The position numbers and the translations under genes were made by a program. DNA of 64,000 nt from Legionella fallonii LLAP-10 (lineage in GTDB: Bacteria > Pseudomonadota > Gammaproteobacteria > Legionellales > Legionellaceae), in contig NZ_LN614827.1 in assembly GCF_000953135.1 (NCBI RefSeq), positions 456,001 to 520,000 of the forward strand, written 5' to 3'. Under the pieces are notes generated by a model. It saw only the letters and a program-made list of their open reading frames with translations. It was not told the DNA's origin and did not search any database. This document shows positions 28,208 to 38,769 of this stretch, in pieces. Each line of letters begins with the position of its first letter. Position 1 is the first letter of the stretch.

Positions 28208-28521
28208 ATAGATCCCTATTTGTTCATTTTATTTAATCATAGTACTGCTTTTATCAATTGACCAGAAGCGGATGTATTTTCCTTACAGACTGAACTTTGC
28301 GTGATAAAGACAGAGTGCTATACTTCGCTAGCATGTATTGAAATTTAGCTGTTCCAAATTGCACTATAGTTGTCTAATTGTTTGTTTTTTAGCAAAATGG
28401 TGCATTGCAATGATATTTAGTGTAAGTATCCATCAAAAATAACGACGGAATAATTTTATTCGAATTGTATTGCGGACGGTGCTATATTTAAAACATTTTC
28501 TAAATGAGGAAGAATTTAATA
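28208..28521. other. Intergenic region upstream of sdhC
   Basis: About 310 bp between the divergent HDOD gene and sdhC. It should hold the sdh operon promoter. I could not place convincing -35/-10 boxes. A stretch near 28397-28418 resembles the phasin operator, treated separately. No open frame seen. Confidence 0.5.
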
Positions 28522-28896
28522 GTGGACAAGAAAAGACCAGTTAATCTTGATTTAAGCAGCTTGAAATTTCCTCCTATGGCTATTGCTTCTATATTACATA
28601 GGATTTCAGGGATTGCATTATTTTTATTATTGCCCTTGATGTTATTTATTCTGGGTAAATCTCTTCAATCAGAAGACCTGTTTATTCAAACAAAATCGAT
28701 GCTCACCAGTCCTTATTACAAATTAGGGCTCTGGGCCTTTAGTGCTGCTTTAATTTACCATGTATTAGCAGGAATAAGACACCTTCTAATGGATATGGGG
28801 TATGGAGAGCACCTCAGTGCAGGGCGACGTAGTGCTATTTTAGTTATAGTTCTTTCTGTTATTTTGACAATTTTTCTAGGAATCTGGATATGGTAA
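28522..28896 (+). CDS. sdhC: Succinate dehydrogenase cytochrome b556 subunit SdhC
   Basis: A small membrane anchor that binds haem b and quinone in complex II. From the GTG at 28522 it is 124 residues with three membrane helices and the conserved RPVNLDL, ASILHRISG (quinone-site Ser/Arg) and YHVLAGIRHLLMDMG (haem-ligand His). The GTG is preferred over ATG 28504 because GAGGAAG sits about 8 bases before it. First gene of sdhCDAB. Confidence 0.93.
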   Translation: MDKKRPVNLDLSSLKFPPMAIASILHRISGIALFLLLPLMLFILGKSLQSEDLFIQTKSMLTSPYYKLGLWAFSAALIYHVLAGIRHLLMDMGYGEHLSAGRRSAILVIVLSVILTIFLGIWIW

Positions 28897-29237
28897 ATAA
28901 TGTCACCAGCTTAACAGGTAATGGGTTAAAAGATTGGTTAATTCAGAGAGTAACTGCAGTATATTTTGCAGTATACGCTGTTTTTTTATTTGGTTTTTTG
29001 TTCTTGCATCCAGGCTTGAATTTTGAACAATGGCATACTTTATTTGCCAACCCCGTATTCCAAATAGCTACAGCGATTGGGCTATTCGCTCTTACACTGC
29101 ACGCCTGGATAGGTATTTGGACAGTAACTACAGACTATATCAACTGTACTGCTATACGTTTATCAGTACAATTGCTGGTTGTTTTATGGCTCCTTAGTCA
29201 ATTTATTTGGGGCTTAATGATCGTTTGGGGACAATAA
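28890..29237 (+). CDS. sdhD: Succinate dehydrogenase membrane anchor SdhD
   Basis: A 115-residue subunit with three membrane helices. [17 protein letters not shown] opens the first helix and [14 protein letters not shown] carries the haem-ligand His and the quinone-site Asp-Tyr. The start overlaps the end of sdhC by 7 bp and its stop sits 2 bp before the sdhA start. Confidence 0.93.
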   Translation: MVNNVTSLTGNGLKDWLIQRVTAVYFAVYAVFLFGFLFLHPGLNFEQWHTLFANPVFQIATAIGLFALTLHAWIGIWTVTTDYINCTAIRLSVQLLVVLWLLSQFIWGLMIVWGQ

Positions 29238-29239
29238 GC

Positions 29240-31009
29240 ATGGCAATTCCACGTAACAAATTTGATGCGGTAATTATTGGTGCTGGTGGTGCTGGAATGC
29301 GTGCAGCACTGCAATTGGCTAACTCGGGATTAAAGGTCGCACTCTTATCTAAGGTATTTCCAACTCGTTCTCATACTGTGTCTGCTCAAGGAGGTATTAC
29401 AACAGCACTAGGTAATGCTCATCCCGATGATTGGCGTTGGCATATGTATGATACGGTGAAAGGAGCTGATTACATTGGTGATCAGGATTGTATTGAGTAT
29501 CTGTGTAAAACAGGACCTGAAGCCGTCTATGAATTAGAGCATATGGGATTACCCTTTTCGCGGATGGAAAATGGTAAAATTTACCAGCGGCAGTTTGGGG
29601 GCCAATCAAAAAATTTTGGTGGTGAGCAGGCCGCACGTACTTGTGCTGCAGCCGATAGAACAGGCCATGCCTTATTACACACTCTTTATCAACAAAATTT
29701 AAAGGCTAAAACACATGTGTTTAGTGAATGGTATGCCCTTGATTTTGTAAAAGATTCCCATGGACGCATTGCCGGTGTTACTGCGATGAGTATTGAGTCG
29801 GGTGAGGTGATCTTTTTTGAAACTCGAGTTTGTATTCTTGCTACAGGCGGTGCCGGACGTATTTATCAATCGACAACCAATGCCTTTATTAATACAGGTG
29901 ATGGTTTCGGAATGGCATTAAGAGCAGGTATCCCATTACAAGATATGGAAATGTGGCAGTTTCATCCAACAGGAATAGCCGGGGCTGGTGTTTTAGTTAC
30001 CGAAGGTTGCCGTGGTGAGGGTGGTTATTTAATTAACAAAGATGGCGAACGTTTTATGGAGCGTTATGCTCCTCGAGCAAAAGATTTGGCCTCGCGTGAT
30101 GTGGTAGCTCGTTCTATGGCTTTAGAACTTCGTGCAGGCAAAGGTTTTGATCCCAAAGGTGTCGATTACGTAAAGCTTAAATTGGATCATTTAGGGGCTG
30201 ATCTTATCATGTCTCGCCTTCCAGGAATTCGCGAGCTTTCTATGAAGTTTGCAGGTGTAGATCCTATTGTAGAACCCATACCAGTTGTACCCACCTGTCA
30301 TTACAGTATGGGAGGAATACCAACCAATATGCATGGCCAAGTCATTACCAAAACTAATGGTCAAGAGCATGTTGTGGACGGTCTCTATGCTGTAGGTGAG
30401 TGTGCTTGCGTTTCTGTGCATGGAGCTAATCGTTTGGGTGGTAATTCTTTATTGGATTTGGTTGTTTTTGGTCGTGCCGCTGGCCTGCATGTAGAAGAGT
30501 TATGGCAAGCACATCAATTACCTGAGATGTCTTATACCAGCGACGATGACATTGATGCCTCTATGGTTCGTTATAACCGCTGGGAGCAATCAAAGGATGG
30601 CGAAAATTTTGCAGTCATTCGTGATGAAATGCAGCGCGTAATGCAAGAAGATTTTGGAGTATTTCGTACCGGTGAGGTAATGGCTTCAGGTTTGAAACGC
30701 TTGCAGGCTCTGCGTGATAGGTTGGCTCATGCGAAACTGGAAGATAAAAGTCATACATTTAATACAGACCGTGTTTCTGCTTTAGAGTTGGATAACTTAA
30801 TGGCGACTGCTTATGCTACTGCACATTCAGCGATTGCGCGTACTGAAAGTCGAGGAGCTCATAGTCGCGAAGATTTTCCAAATAGAGATGATGCTAATTG
30901 GATTAAACATACTTTGTATTTTGAGGAAGGGGAACTGATTGATTTTCGCCCTGTAAATACATCACCCAAGCACGTCGAGCCTTTTCAGCCGAAAGAACGC
31001 GTTTACTAA
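29240..31009 (+). CDS. sdhA: Succinate dehydrogenase flavoprotein SdhA
   Basis: The catalytic flavoprotein of complex II, 589 residues from the ATG at 29240. It has dinucleotide-binding [17 protein letters not shown] (about 11-27), the covalent FAD histidine in SHTVSAQGG (His45) and the active-site region [40 protein letters not shown] is also conserved. An upstream in-frame start at 29207 would overlap sdhD by 31 bases and add non-family residues. Confidence 0.97.
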   Translation: MAIPRNKFDAVIIGAGGAGMRAALQLANSGLKVALLSKVFPTRSHTVSAQGGITTALGNAHPDDWRWHMYDTVKGADYIGDQDCIEYLCKTGPEAVYELEHMGLPFSRMENGKIYQRQFGGQSKNFGGEQAARTCAAADRTGHALLHTLYQQNLKAKTHVFSEWYALDFVKDSHGRIAGVTAMSIESGEVIFFETRVCILATGGAGRIYQSTTNAFINTGDGFGMALRAGIPLQDMEMWQFHPTGIAGAGVLVTEGCRGEGGYLINKDGERFMERYAPRAKDLASRDVVARSMALELRAGKGFDPKGVDYVKLKLDHLGADLIMSRLPGIRELSMKFAGVDPIVEPIPVVPTCHYSMGGIPTNMHGQVITKTNGQEHVVDGLYAVGECACVSVHGANRLGGNSLLDLVVFGRAAGLHVEELWQAHQLPEMSYTSDDDIDASMVRYNRWEQSKDGENFAVIRDEMQRVMQEDFGVFRTGEVMASGLKRLQALRDRLAHAKLEDKSHTFNTDRVSALELDNLMATAYATAHSAIARTESRGAHSREDFPNRDDANWIKHTLYFEEGELIDFRPVNTSPKHVEPFQPKERVY

Positions 31010-31021
31010 AGAGGATATATT

Positions 31022-31744
31022 ATGGCAGATACTAGAAATCTGATCTTGTCAATTTACCGTTATAATCCTGAGGTGGATGCAAAGCCTTATATGAAAGATT
31101 ATGAGCTAGCGATACCCGCCAAAAGTAATCCTATGTTGCTTACTTTGTTGGAACGCTTGAAGTCAGAGCAGGATTCCTCAATAACCTATAGACGTTCTTG
31201 CCGAGAAGGCGTTTGTGGTTCTGATGGTATGAATATTAACGGAACTAATGGCTTGGCTTGTATTACTCATATTTCGGATTTGACGACGGATAAAATAGTG
31301 ATTCGTCCTTTACCAGGATTTCCGGTAATACGAGATTTGGTTGTTGATATGACTCAATTTTATCAGCAATATGAACGTATAGAACCCTATTTACAAAATG
31401 ATGAAATCGCGCCAGCACAGGAGCGGTTGCAATCACCGGAAGAAAGAGCGCAACTAGATGGTCTTTATGAGTGTATTTTATGTGCTTGCTGCACTAGCTC
31501 ATGTCCTTCATTTTGGTGGAATCCGGATAAATTTGTAGGCCCTGCTGGTTTATTACAGGCAAGGCGATTTTTAGCAGACAGTCGTGATAAAGCAACGCAA
31601 CATCGTTTGGATAAGTTACAAGATCCTTTCAGTGTATTTCGTTGTCGCACTATTATGAATTGCACGAATGTATGCCCGAAAGGACTCAATCCAACGCAAG
31701 CGATTGCCAAAATTCGTACGCAAATGTTAACGCAGGAAACTTGA
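31022..31744 (+). CDS. sdhB: Succinate dehydrogenase iron-sulfur protein SdhB
   Basis: A 240-residue electron-transfer subunit. It carries the 2Fe-2S cysteines (SCREGVCGSDGMNINGTNGLAC, given as one motif near residues 59-80) and the 4Fe-4S motif CILCACCTSSCP (about 150-161). Further cluster ligands lie in CRTIMNCTNVCPKG (about 207-220). It ends the sdhCDAB operon; the sucA gene starts about 330 bp downstream. Confidence 0.96.
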   Translation: MADTRNLILSIYRYNPEVDAKPYMKDYELAIPAKSNPMLLTLLERLKSEQDSSITYRRSCREGVCGSDGMNINGTNGLACITHISDLTTDKIVIRPLPGFPVIRDLVVDMTQFYQQYERIEPYLQNDEIAPAQERLQSPEERAQLDGLYECILCACCTSSCPSFWWNPDKFVGPAGLLQARRFLADSRDKATQHRLDKLQDPFSVFRCRTIMNCTNVCPKGLNPTQAIAKIRTQMLTQET

Positions 31745-32077
31745 TATATAATTTGATGCTACCCATCTCAAGATCTTGAATATTGCTATTCAGTTAATGA
31801 ATACAATGTTTCTATAACAGTGGAAATTTATTGGTGCAAGTCGTGGTTATTAGAGATAAATTTCCATCGTTGTAGCGAGATCGGTAAAATTGGCGAAAAA
31901 TTGTGAATTTGAAGCAAAATTAGATTTCAATATGGTATGTAATCTAGATAAGATGCTGAATTTGAATGAATTTTTAATTAAACACTTTAAGTTTTACGCC
32001 AATTCTGAGTAACGGAAGCATTATTACTTTAAGTCGTATGACGTGAATGTTTGGGTAAACTGTTTTTGGAGAGAATG
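31745..32077. other. Intergenic region between sdhB and sucA
   Basis: About 330 bp without a gene. It contains an 11-bp inverted repeat, tggaaatttat (31821-31831) with ataaatttcca (31856-31866), around a 24-base loop. This could be a transcript end or an operator. The AT-rich right half probably carries the sucA promoter. Confidence 0.5.
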
Positions 32078-34882
32078 ATGAGCAGTTCTGATCTGCAAAG
32101 TGAATGGGCTTCTTCCTATTTGTCTGGTGGAAGTATGGCTTATGTCGATAGCCTTTATGAAGATTATCTTATTGATCCCAATTCAGTCCCAGATGATTGG
32201 AAGGCTATATTTAGCTCCTTGCCAAAGGTTAATGGAGCGGCAAAAGAAATATCGCATAGAGATATTCGTGAGCACTTTTTGCAGAATGCTAATAAAAGAG
32301 CAGCGACAGTAGTCCAGTCAGCGGATAGTGAGCAATATCAAGTAGCAAATTTAATTAATGATTTTAGAGCATTAGGACATCATGCTGCTCAGCTTGATCC
32401 TTTGGGAATGACGGAACGTATGCCTGTGTCTAGTTTAGAGCTAGCTTATCACCAATTAGATAAAACAGATAAAAAGCGCAAATTTTTTGCTGGTACCAGT
32501 TTGAATGGCCCAGAAATGACGTTAGAGGAAATATATCAAGCTCTTCGAGATACCTATTGCGGCAGCATTGGTATCGAGTATATGCATATTTCTGATGTTG
32601 AAGAAACCGAATGGTTGCAAAAAAGAATGGAGTCTGTGCGTGGACGTCCTAATTTTGATAAAGAAAAGAAACTTGAAATTTTAAAAGACCTGATTGCTGC
32701 AGATGGGCTTGAGCGTTATTTAGGTACTCGATACGTAGGACAAAAGCGTTTCTCTCTGGAAGGTGGTGATTCACTAATTCCTATGATGAAGCAAATTATT
32801 AATCAAGCCGGCCAGAATAGTGTAAAAGAACTAATAATAGGTATGGCTCATCGGGGGCGTTTAAATGTTCTGGTTAACGTATTGGGCAAAGAACCAGGAG
32901 AGTTATTCCAGGAGTTTGAAGGTAAAGTAAAATATGATCGGACTGGTGACGTAAAATATCATCTAGGTTTTTCTTCAGATATTAAAACAGAGTCCGGTTC
33001 CGCAGTGCACTTAGCATTAGCATTTAATCCCTCCCATTTGGAAATTATCGGTCCTGTGATCGAAGGGTCAGTACGAGCACGTCTGACTCGTCGTAATGAT
33101 TTAGAGAAAAAAGAATCCGTTGTTCCTGTTGTTATCCATGGCGATGCAGCATTTGCTGGCCAGGGTGTCGTAATGGAAACATTTAATTTTTCGCAAGCCC
33201 GTGGTTATTCAACTGGCGGTACTATTCATATAGTGATTAACAACCAAATAGGGTTTACAACGAGCAATCCTCTTGATGCCCGTTCAACTCTTTATTGTAC
33301 TGATGTTGCTAAAATGGTTCAGGCTCCAGTATTACATGTCAACGGTGATGATCCTGAGGCTGTAGTTTTTGCTACTCAAATTGCTTTTGATTTCAGAATG
33401 AAATTTAAACGAGATGTGGTGATTGACCTCGTTTGCTATCGGCGTAATGGACATAATGAGGCGGATGAGCCAGCTGTAACTCAACCATTAATGTATAAGA
33501 AAATTAAATCAATGCCTGCGTTGCGTGAAACTTATGCCAAGCAATTAATTAATGCAAACCTATTAACAGAAAAAGATGCTGAGCAACTGGTTGAGAGTTA
33601 TAGAAATAGTTTAGATCAGGGTAAGGCTGTAGTTAATCTGGTTCGTGAAGATTATGAAGGAAAATACGCTATAGATTGGACTCCTTACATGGGGTCTAAA
33701 TGGACCGATAAGGCCGATACAACTATTAGCAAAAGTGAATTACAAAAGCTAACAAAGCAATTGAGTATTTTACCCAAAGGTTTTGAATTACATCCTGTGG
33801 TACAACGCTTATTAAACGACCGGGAAAAGATGGCTGATGGGGAAGTCCTAATGAACTGGGGCTTTGCAGAAACCATGGCCTATGCCAGTTTGTTGCAGGA
33901 AGGTTATGGCGTGAGATTGTCTGGCCAGGATTGCGGCCGGGGAACTTTTGCTCATAGGCATGCGGTATTACATGATGTGGTAACAGGAGAGGCGTTTATT
34001 CCTTTAGAAACGATATCAACGAATCCGAAAAGAGCATTCACTGTAATCGATTCAGTTTTATCTGAGGAAGCAGTTTTAGCATTTGAATACGGTTTTGCTT
34101 CTTCTGAACCTTCTCATTTGGTTATATGGGAAGCGCAATTTGGTGATTTTGCAAACGGGGCTCAAGTTGTTATTGATCAGTTTATTAGTTCTGGCGAACA
34201 AAAATGGGGACGTTTGTGTGGTTTAGTTATGATGTTGCCCCATGGTTATGAAGGACAAGGACCAGAACATTCATCTGCTCGTTTGGAACGTTATATGCAG
34301 CTTTGCGCTCAACACAATATGCAAGTTTGTACGCCAACGACACCGGCACAAATCTTCCATTTATTGCGCCGACAGATTATTCGTAATTTCCGTAAGCCAC
34401 TAATTATCATGACACCCAAAAGTTTATTACGCCATAAATTGGCTGTTTCTCCTCTAGACGATTTAAGGACGGGTAAGTTTTATACTGTTATTCCAGAAAT
34501 TGATACAGTAGAAGAACAAAAAATCGAAAAAGTAGTGTTATGCTGTGGTAAGGTTTATTATGATCTATTGCAAATGCGCCGTGAGAAAAAATTGGATCAT
34601 ACCGCTATAATACGCATTGAGCAGTTATATCCATTTCCGAAAAAGGCATTAATTGCTGAATTGGATAAATATCCAAATGCTAAAAAAGTGATCTGGTGTC
34701 AAGAGGAGCCTAAGAATCAAGGGGTTTGGTTCTCTTCTCAACACAATATGAAAGATTGTTTGCGTCCAGAACAAGTTCTGCTTTATGCCGGTAGAGAGTT
34801 TGCTGCAGCCCCCGCTGTAGGTAGCCCTGCATTGCATGCGCAACAACAACAGGCTTTAGTTGAGGAAGCCCTACTAGATTAG
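32078..34882 (+). CDS. sucA: 2-oxoglutarate dehydrogenase E1 component SucA
   Basis: A thiamine-diphosphate-dependent dehydrogenase of about 934 residues; usual length is near 930. It shows the N-terminal segment YLSGGSMAYVDSLYEDYLIDP and GMAHRGRLNVLVNVLGK. The ThDP site has GDAAFAGQGVVMETFN and INNQIGFTTSNP, and the C-terminal LPHGYEGQGPEHSSARLER is clear. Two ATGs (32075, 32078) follow GGAG; the second has better spacing. It forms the 2-oxoglutarate dehydrogenase complex with SucB and a lipoamide dehydrogenase encoded elsewhere. Confidence 0.96.
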   Translation: MSSSDLQSEWASSYLSGGSMAYVDSLYEDYLIDPNSVPDDWKAIFSSLPKVNGAAKEISHRDIREHFLQNANKRAATVVQSADSEQYQVANLINDFRALGHHAAQLDPLGMTERMPVSSLELAYHQLDKTDKKRKFFAGTSLNGPEMTLEEIYQALRDTYCGSIGIEYMHISDVEETEWLQKRMESVRGRPNFDKEKKLEILKDLIAADGLERYLGTRYVGQKRFSLEGGDSLIPMMKQIINQAGQNSVKELIIGMAHRGRLNVLVNVLGKEPGELFQEFEGKVKYDRTGDVKYHLGFSSDIKTESGSAVHLALAFNPSHLEIIGPVIEGSVRARLTRRNDLEKKESVVPVVIHGDAAFAGQGVVMETFNFSQARGYSTGGTIHIVINNQIGFTTSNPLDARSTLYCTDVAKMVQAPVLHVNGDDPEAVVFATQIAFDFRMKFKRDVVIDLVCYRRNGHNEADEPAVTQPLMYKKIKSMPALRETYAKQLINANLLTEKDAEQLVESYRNSLDQGKAVVNLVREDYEGKYAIDWTPYMGSKWTDKADTTISKSELQKLTKQLSILPKGFELHPVVQRLLNDREKMADGEVLMNWGFAETMAYASLLQEGYGVRLSGQDCGRGTFAHRHAVLHDVVTGEAFIPLETISTNPKRAFTVIDSVLSEEAVLAFEYGFASSEPSHLVIWEAQFGDFANGAQVVIDQFISSGEQKWGRLCGLVMMLPHGYEGQGPEHSSARLERYMQLCAQHNMQVCTPTTPAQIFHLLRRQIIRNFRKPLIIMTPKSLLRHKLAVSPLDDLRTGKFYTVIPEIDTVEEQKIEKVVLCCGKVYYDLLQMRREKKLDHTAIIRIEQLYPFPKKALIAELDKYPNAKKVIWCQEEPKNQGVWFSSQHNMKDCLRPEQVLLYAGREFAAAPAVGSPALHAQQQQALVEEALLD

Positions 34883-34886
34883 GAAA

Positions 34887-34918
34887 CTATGAACATTTCG
34901 CTAGCGAAATGTTCATAG
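34887..34918. repeat. Perfect 32-nt palindrome between sucA and sucB
   Basis: The 16 bases ctatgaacatttcgct (34887-34902) are exactly inverted in 34903-34918. No T-run follows, so it is not a simple terminator. It begins 5 bases after the sucA stop. It may be an RNA hairpin that protects or cuts the mRNA, or a dimeric protein-binding site. Confidence 0.8.
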
Positions 34919-34960
34919 CCCCCGATAAACATAAATAAATAATAATGAGAAGGTATAACC

Positions 34961-36166
34961 ATGTCTATTGAAGTCAAAGTACCTGTTCTACCCGAGTCAG
35001 TAGCTGATGCCACTATAGCGGCATGGCATAAAAAAGTGGGCGATAAAGTAACACGTGATGAAAATTTAGTGGATCTGGAAACAGATAAGGTCGTCCTTGA
35101 AGTTCCTGCGCCTGCCGATGGAGTTCTTTCTGAATTATTATTCCAAGTAGGGGATACTGTGGGTTCAGGACAATTACTGGCAAAAATTTCAGAAGGTGCT
35201 TCTGCCGTGGCTTCATCTGCTCCGGTACAAGAAGAGAAAGAGATTGCTAAAGACGTAGTTAGTGCTAAAGAGGACAAGTCAACTAGCCCTGTAGTTCGTC
35301 GTATGCTCGCTGAGCATGATTTGCAGCCCGGCCAAATTCAGGGAAGTGGTAAAGATGGACGAATTACTAAGGAAGATGTTATTTCTTTTATAGAAGTTAA
35401 CAGAGAAAGAACATCGAAACCAATGGAAAGCAAAAAGGAAGCACCTATGGCCACAGCCATGGGGCCACGCGAAGAACGACGCGTCCCAATGACTCGGTTA
35501 AGAGCTAAAATCGCCGAGCGTTTACTACAAGCACAGCATAATGCAGCAATGCTCACTACGTTTAATGAAGTGAATCTAAAAGCAGTAATGGACATGCGTG
35601 CTCAATACAAAGATGGTTTTGAGAAAAAACACGGGGTTAAATTAGGCTTTATGTCGTTTTTCACTAAGGCTGTGGTTGAATCACTAAAGCGCTTCCCTGC
35701 AGTAAATGCGTCCATAGATGGTCAAGATGTTGTTTATCATGGCTTCTATGATATAGGCATTGCTGTTTCTACAGAGAGAGGATTAGTAGTTCCTGTGATT
35801 AGAGATGCTGATCAATTAAGTATGGCAGAGATAGAGCTGGCTATTAATGATGCTGCAACAAAAGCCAGATCAGGTAAGTTGTCTATGGAAGAGATGCAAG
35901 GGGGAACATTCACTATTACCAATGGTGGTGTATTTGGTTCTTTATTGGCTACTCCAATTATTAACCCACCTCAAACAGGTATTTTAGGGATGCATAAAAT
36001 TGAGGATAGGCCTGTAGTAGAAAAAGGACAAATTGTTATTCGTCCTATGATGTACGTCGCATTATCCTATGATCATCGTTTAATTGATGGCAAGGATTCA
36101 GTGCAATTTTTGGTAAGTGTTAAAGAGTTATTAGAAGATCCGGCACGTCTTTTACTTAATGTTTAA
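34961..36166 (+). CDS. sucB: 2-oxoglutarate dehydrogenase E2 (dihydrolipoyl succinyltransferase) SucB
   Basis: A 401-residue acyltransferase core. One lipoyl domain carries the modified Lys43 in [11 protein letters not shown] flexible linker follows, then the E3-binding segment [30 protein letters not shown] (about residues 108-137). The catalytic domain has the active-site [11 protein letters not shown]. It transfers succinyl groups to CoA. It is co-directional with sucA across a 78-bp spacer that holds the palindrome. Confidence 0.96.
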   Translation: MSIEVKVPVLPESVADATIAAWHKKVGDKVTRDENLVDLETDKVVLEVPAPADGVLSELLFQVGDTVGSGQLLAKISEGASAVASSAPVQEEKEIAKDVVSAKEDKSTSPVVRRMLAEHDLQPGQIQGSGKDGRITKEDVISFIEVNRERTSKPMESKKEAPMATAMGPREERRVPMTRLRAKIAERLLQAQHNAAMLTTFNEVNLKAVMDMRAQYKDGFEKKHGVKLGFMSFFTKAVVESLKRFPAVNASIDGQDVVYHGFYDIGIAVSTERGLVVPVIRDADQLSMAEIELAINDAATKARSGKLSMEEMQGGTFTITNGGVFGSLLATPIINPPQTGILGMHKIEDRPVVEKGQIVIRPMMYVALSYDHRLIDGKDSVQFLVSVKELLEDPARLLLNV

Positions 36167-36186
36167 TAATCACGTTTAACAGCCAG

Positions 36187-36213
36187 ACCCGTGTTAACGG
36201 GTTTTGCTTTTTT
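36187..36213 (+). terminator. Hairpin with T-run between sucB and sucC
   Basis: acccgt (36187-36192) pairs with acgggt (36197-36202) around gtta, followed by tttgctttttt. It fits a short, possibly leaky intrinsic terminator that would lower sucCD relative to sucAB. Confidence 0.65.
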
Positions 36214-36228
36214 ATAAAGGTAATTACA

Positions 36229-37389
36229 ATGAATTTACATGAATACCAAGCCAAGCAATTATTCGCAAGTTATGATTTACCCGTTCCTCGAGGTGAAGTT
36301 GCTTATAATGTTGAAGATGCAACGCAAGTAGCCTCTCAGTTATCGACGCCTAAATGGGTTGTTAAAGCTCAGGTGCATGCTGGTGGTAGAGGGAAAGCTG
36401 GTGGTGTTAAAATAGTTTCCTCTAAAGATGAATTGTCTGCAGTGACCAAATCATTACTCGGTACTCGATTGGTTACTTACCAAACTGATGCCCATGGTCA
36501 GCCTGTAAATGCTGTATTAATTGAAGAAACTTGTGATATCGCAAGAGAGCTCTATTTAGGAGCTGTTGTCGATAGAGCTACCCGACGTGTAGTCATCATG
36601 GCTTCTACTGAGGGTGGTGTTGAGATTGAGAAAGTTGCAGAAGAAACACCTGAGAAAATATTCAAAGTAATTGTTGATCCTTTAGTGGGTGTCATGCCTT
36701 TTCAATGTAGAGAAACTGCATTTAAATTAGGTTTAAAAGATGATCAAATCAGACAATTTACTCATTTAATGATGGGATTGGGTAAAATGTTTGTTGAGTG
36801 TGATTTGAGTCTATTAGAAATTAACCCATTGGTGGTAACCCAAACAGGCCAATTAATTTGTCTGGATGGTAAAATTAATATAGATGGCAATGCCTTATAC
36901 AGGCAGCCTAAATTGAAGAGCATGCGTGATACGTCACAAGAAGATGATCGTGAAAACCGCGCCAGTGACTGGGAATTAAATTATATTCCTTTGGATGGCT
37001 CTATTGGCTGTATGGTTAACGGTGCCGGCTTGGCTATGGCGACTATGGACGTGATTAAGCTTCACGGTGGTGAGCCAGCAAATTTCCTCGATGTAGGTGG
37101 GGGAGCCACAAAAGAACGAGTAAGTGAAGCACTAAAAATTATTTTATCTGATGATAAGGTAAAAGGTATTCTAGTTAATATTTTTGGTGGCATAGTTCGT
37201 TGTGATCTCATCGCTGATGGAATTCTTGCTGCAGTGAAGGAAGTGGATGTAAAAATTCCCGTAGTAGTCAGACTTGAGGGTAATAATGCTCAATTAGGTG
37301 CTGATATTTTAAATAAAAGTGATTTAAACGTAATTGCCGCGACCAGTTTAACTGATGCAGCGAAGAAAATTGTCGCAGCAGTCGCTTAA
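36229..37389 (+). CDS. sucC: Succinyl-CoA synthetase beta subunit SucC
   Basis: A 386-residue ATP-grasp subunit starting [22 protein letters not shown]. It has [16 protein letters not shown] (nucleotide loop), LEINPLVVT, and [18 protein letters not shown] plus [10 protein letters not shown] of the CoA-ligase half. It makes ATP or GTP from succinyl-CoA with SucD. AAAGG lies about 8 bases before the ATG. An unusual 204-bp spacer separates it from sucD. Confidence 0.97.
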   Translation: MNLHEYQAKQLFASYDLPVPRGEVAYNVEDATQVASQLSTPKWVVKAQVHAGGRGKAGGVKIVSSKDELSAVTKSLLGTRLVTYQTDAHGQPVNAVLIEETCDIARELYLGAVVDRATRRVVIMASTEGGVEIEKVAEETPEKIFKVIVDPLVGVMPFQCRETAFKLGLKDDQIRQFTHLMMGLGKMFVECDLSLLEINPLVVTQTGQLICLDGKINIDGNALYRQPKLKSMRDTSQEDDRENRASDWELNYIPLDGSIGCMVNGAGLAMATMDVIKLHGGEPANFLDVGGGATKERVSEALKIILSDDKVKGILVNIFGGIVRCDLIADGILAAVKEVDVKIPVVVRLEGNNAQLGADILNKSDLNVIAATSLTDAAKKIVAAVA

Positions 37390-37409
37390 GGGCATGTGAT
37401 AATTCTCCT

Positions 37410-37475
37410 ATTTGGGCTGCAATGCCATGATTTATTGTGCTTCATTGCTCGAAAGTCCTGGCATTTTAACCCAAG
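37410..37475 (+). other. Structured spacer between sucC and sucD
   Basis: aatgcca (37421-37427) pairs with tggcatt (37459-37465) and the flanking tttggg with cccaa, giving a broken stem over a 31-base loop. sucC and sucD usually touch in other bacteria, so this 204-bp gap may hold an internal regulatory site or an mRNA stability element. Confidence 0.45.
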
Positions 37476-37593
37476 CTAGCGAATTGTCGGCAGACCTTAA
37501 TTATTGAATGTTTGAGCAAGGCCAATTTTTTGAATAAAGCTTTAAATTAAGTTGGGCTTGATGCAAGAACGCTACTAAATTTCGAGGTTAACA

Positions 37594-38469
37594 ATGAGTG
37601 TATTAGTTAATAAACAAACTAAAGTGTTATGTCAGGGGTTTACTGGTAAGCAAGGTACTTATCATTCTGAACAAGCCATTGCTTATGGTACAAAAATGGT
37701 TGGTGGGGTAACTCCTGGAAAAGGCGGTCAGCTACATTTAGGTTTACCAGTGTTTAATACTATGCGTGATGCAGTGGAAGAAACAAAGGCTGATGCTACT
37801 GTTATTTATGTTCCAGCTCCATTTTGTAAAGACTCTATATTAGAAGCAGCTGAAGCGGGTATTAAGCTGATAGTATGTATCACTGAAGGCGTACCGGTGC
37901 TGGATATGCTTCAAGTAAAAGTCTATATAGAAAATAATACCGAAGCGCGTCTAATCGGACCAAACTGTCCAGGAATTATTACCCCCGGGGAATGTAAAAT
38001 TGGCATTATGCCTGGTTCTATTCATTTACCTGGAAAAGTAGGTATTGTTTCGCGCTCTGGTACTTTAACTTATGAAGCAGTAAAACAAACTACTGATAAA
38101 GGCTTTGGCCAAAGTACTTGTATAGGTATTGGTGGTGATCCTATTCCTGGGACTAATTTTATTGATGCTTTAGCATTGTTTGAAAAAGATCCACAAACAG
38201 AAGCAATTATTATGGTCGGTGAAATTGGTGGATCAGCAGAAGAAGAAGCTGCAGAGTACATCAAGTCTCATGTTAAAAAACCAGTCGTTTCTTATATTGC
38301 TGGAGTGACAGCACCTGCCGGAAAGCGCATGGGGCACGCAGGAGCAATTATTTCTGGTGGTAAAGGAACTGCAGCTGAAAAATATGCTGCTTTAGAGGCT
38401 GCGGGTGTTAGAACTGTGCGTTCTCCTGCTGATTTAGGTGATGCGATTGCCGAAGTAACTGGCTGGTAA
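37594..38469 (+). CDS. sucD: Succinyl-CoA synthetase alpha subunit SucD
   Basis: A 291-residue subunit that binds CoA ([19 protein letters not shown], about 14-32) and carries the phosphorylated histidine in [10 protein letters not shown] (about residue 247). [13 protein letters not shown] and [12 protein letters not shown] are typical. GAGG lies about 8 bases upstream. It ends the TCA block and is followed by a strong terminator. Confidence 0.97.
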   Translation: MSVLVNKQTKVLCQGFTGKQGTYHSEQAIAYGTKMVGGVTPGKGGQLHLGLPVFNTMRDAVEETKADATVIYVPAPFCKDSILEAAEAGIKLIVCITEGVPVLDMLQVKVYIENNTEARLIGPNCPGIITPGECKIGIMPGSIHLPGKVGIVSRSGTLTYEAVKQTTDKGFGQSTCIGIGGDPIPGTNFIDALALFEKDPQTEAIIMVGEIGGSAEEEAAEYIKSHVKKPVVSYIAGVTAPAGKRMGHAGAIISGGKGTAAEKYAALEAAGVRTVRSPADLGDAIAEVTGW

Positions 38470-38476
38470 TTCTTAC

Positions 38477-38528
38477 TTTGGAAGATAGTTAGGATATTTT
38501 GATCTAACTATCTTCCAAACGGTTTTTT
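38477..38528 (+). terminator. Rho-independent terminator after sucD
   Basis: A 16-bp perfect stem, tttggaagatagttag (38477-38492) with its inverse (38504-38519), then cggtttttt. It ends the sdh-suc cluster. Confidence 0.85.
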
Positions 38529-38529
38529 C

Positions 38530-38769
38530 GTAAAAATTGTAGGTCTAAGTTCTAGAATCCCTTATATTCCCTCCAGCGGTCTTAAATTATTCCTAATTAT
38601 TATTCCGAACGTAGCGAGGCAATCCATAGGGCACTGAATTATGTTGATATGGAGAGCCGTATGATTCTGCTCGGAATAAGCTATCAGTACAATTTGTTCA
38701 CTCTTAGGGCATTTGATCTTTTCTATGATATAATATTCTTTTTATAATTCATTTTGCCGAATACATGTG
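38530..38769. other. Intergenic region between the sucD terminator and the unknown gene
   Basis: About 240 bp. An inverted pair ttattccga/tcggaataa lies about 70 bp apart (38602-38610 and 38673-38681). The last 60 bp are AT-rich, with tatgatataat near 38722-38732 as a possible -10 for the next gene. Confidence 0.4.
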
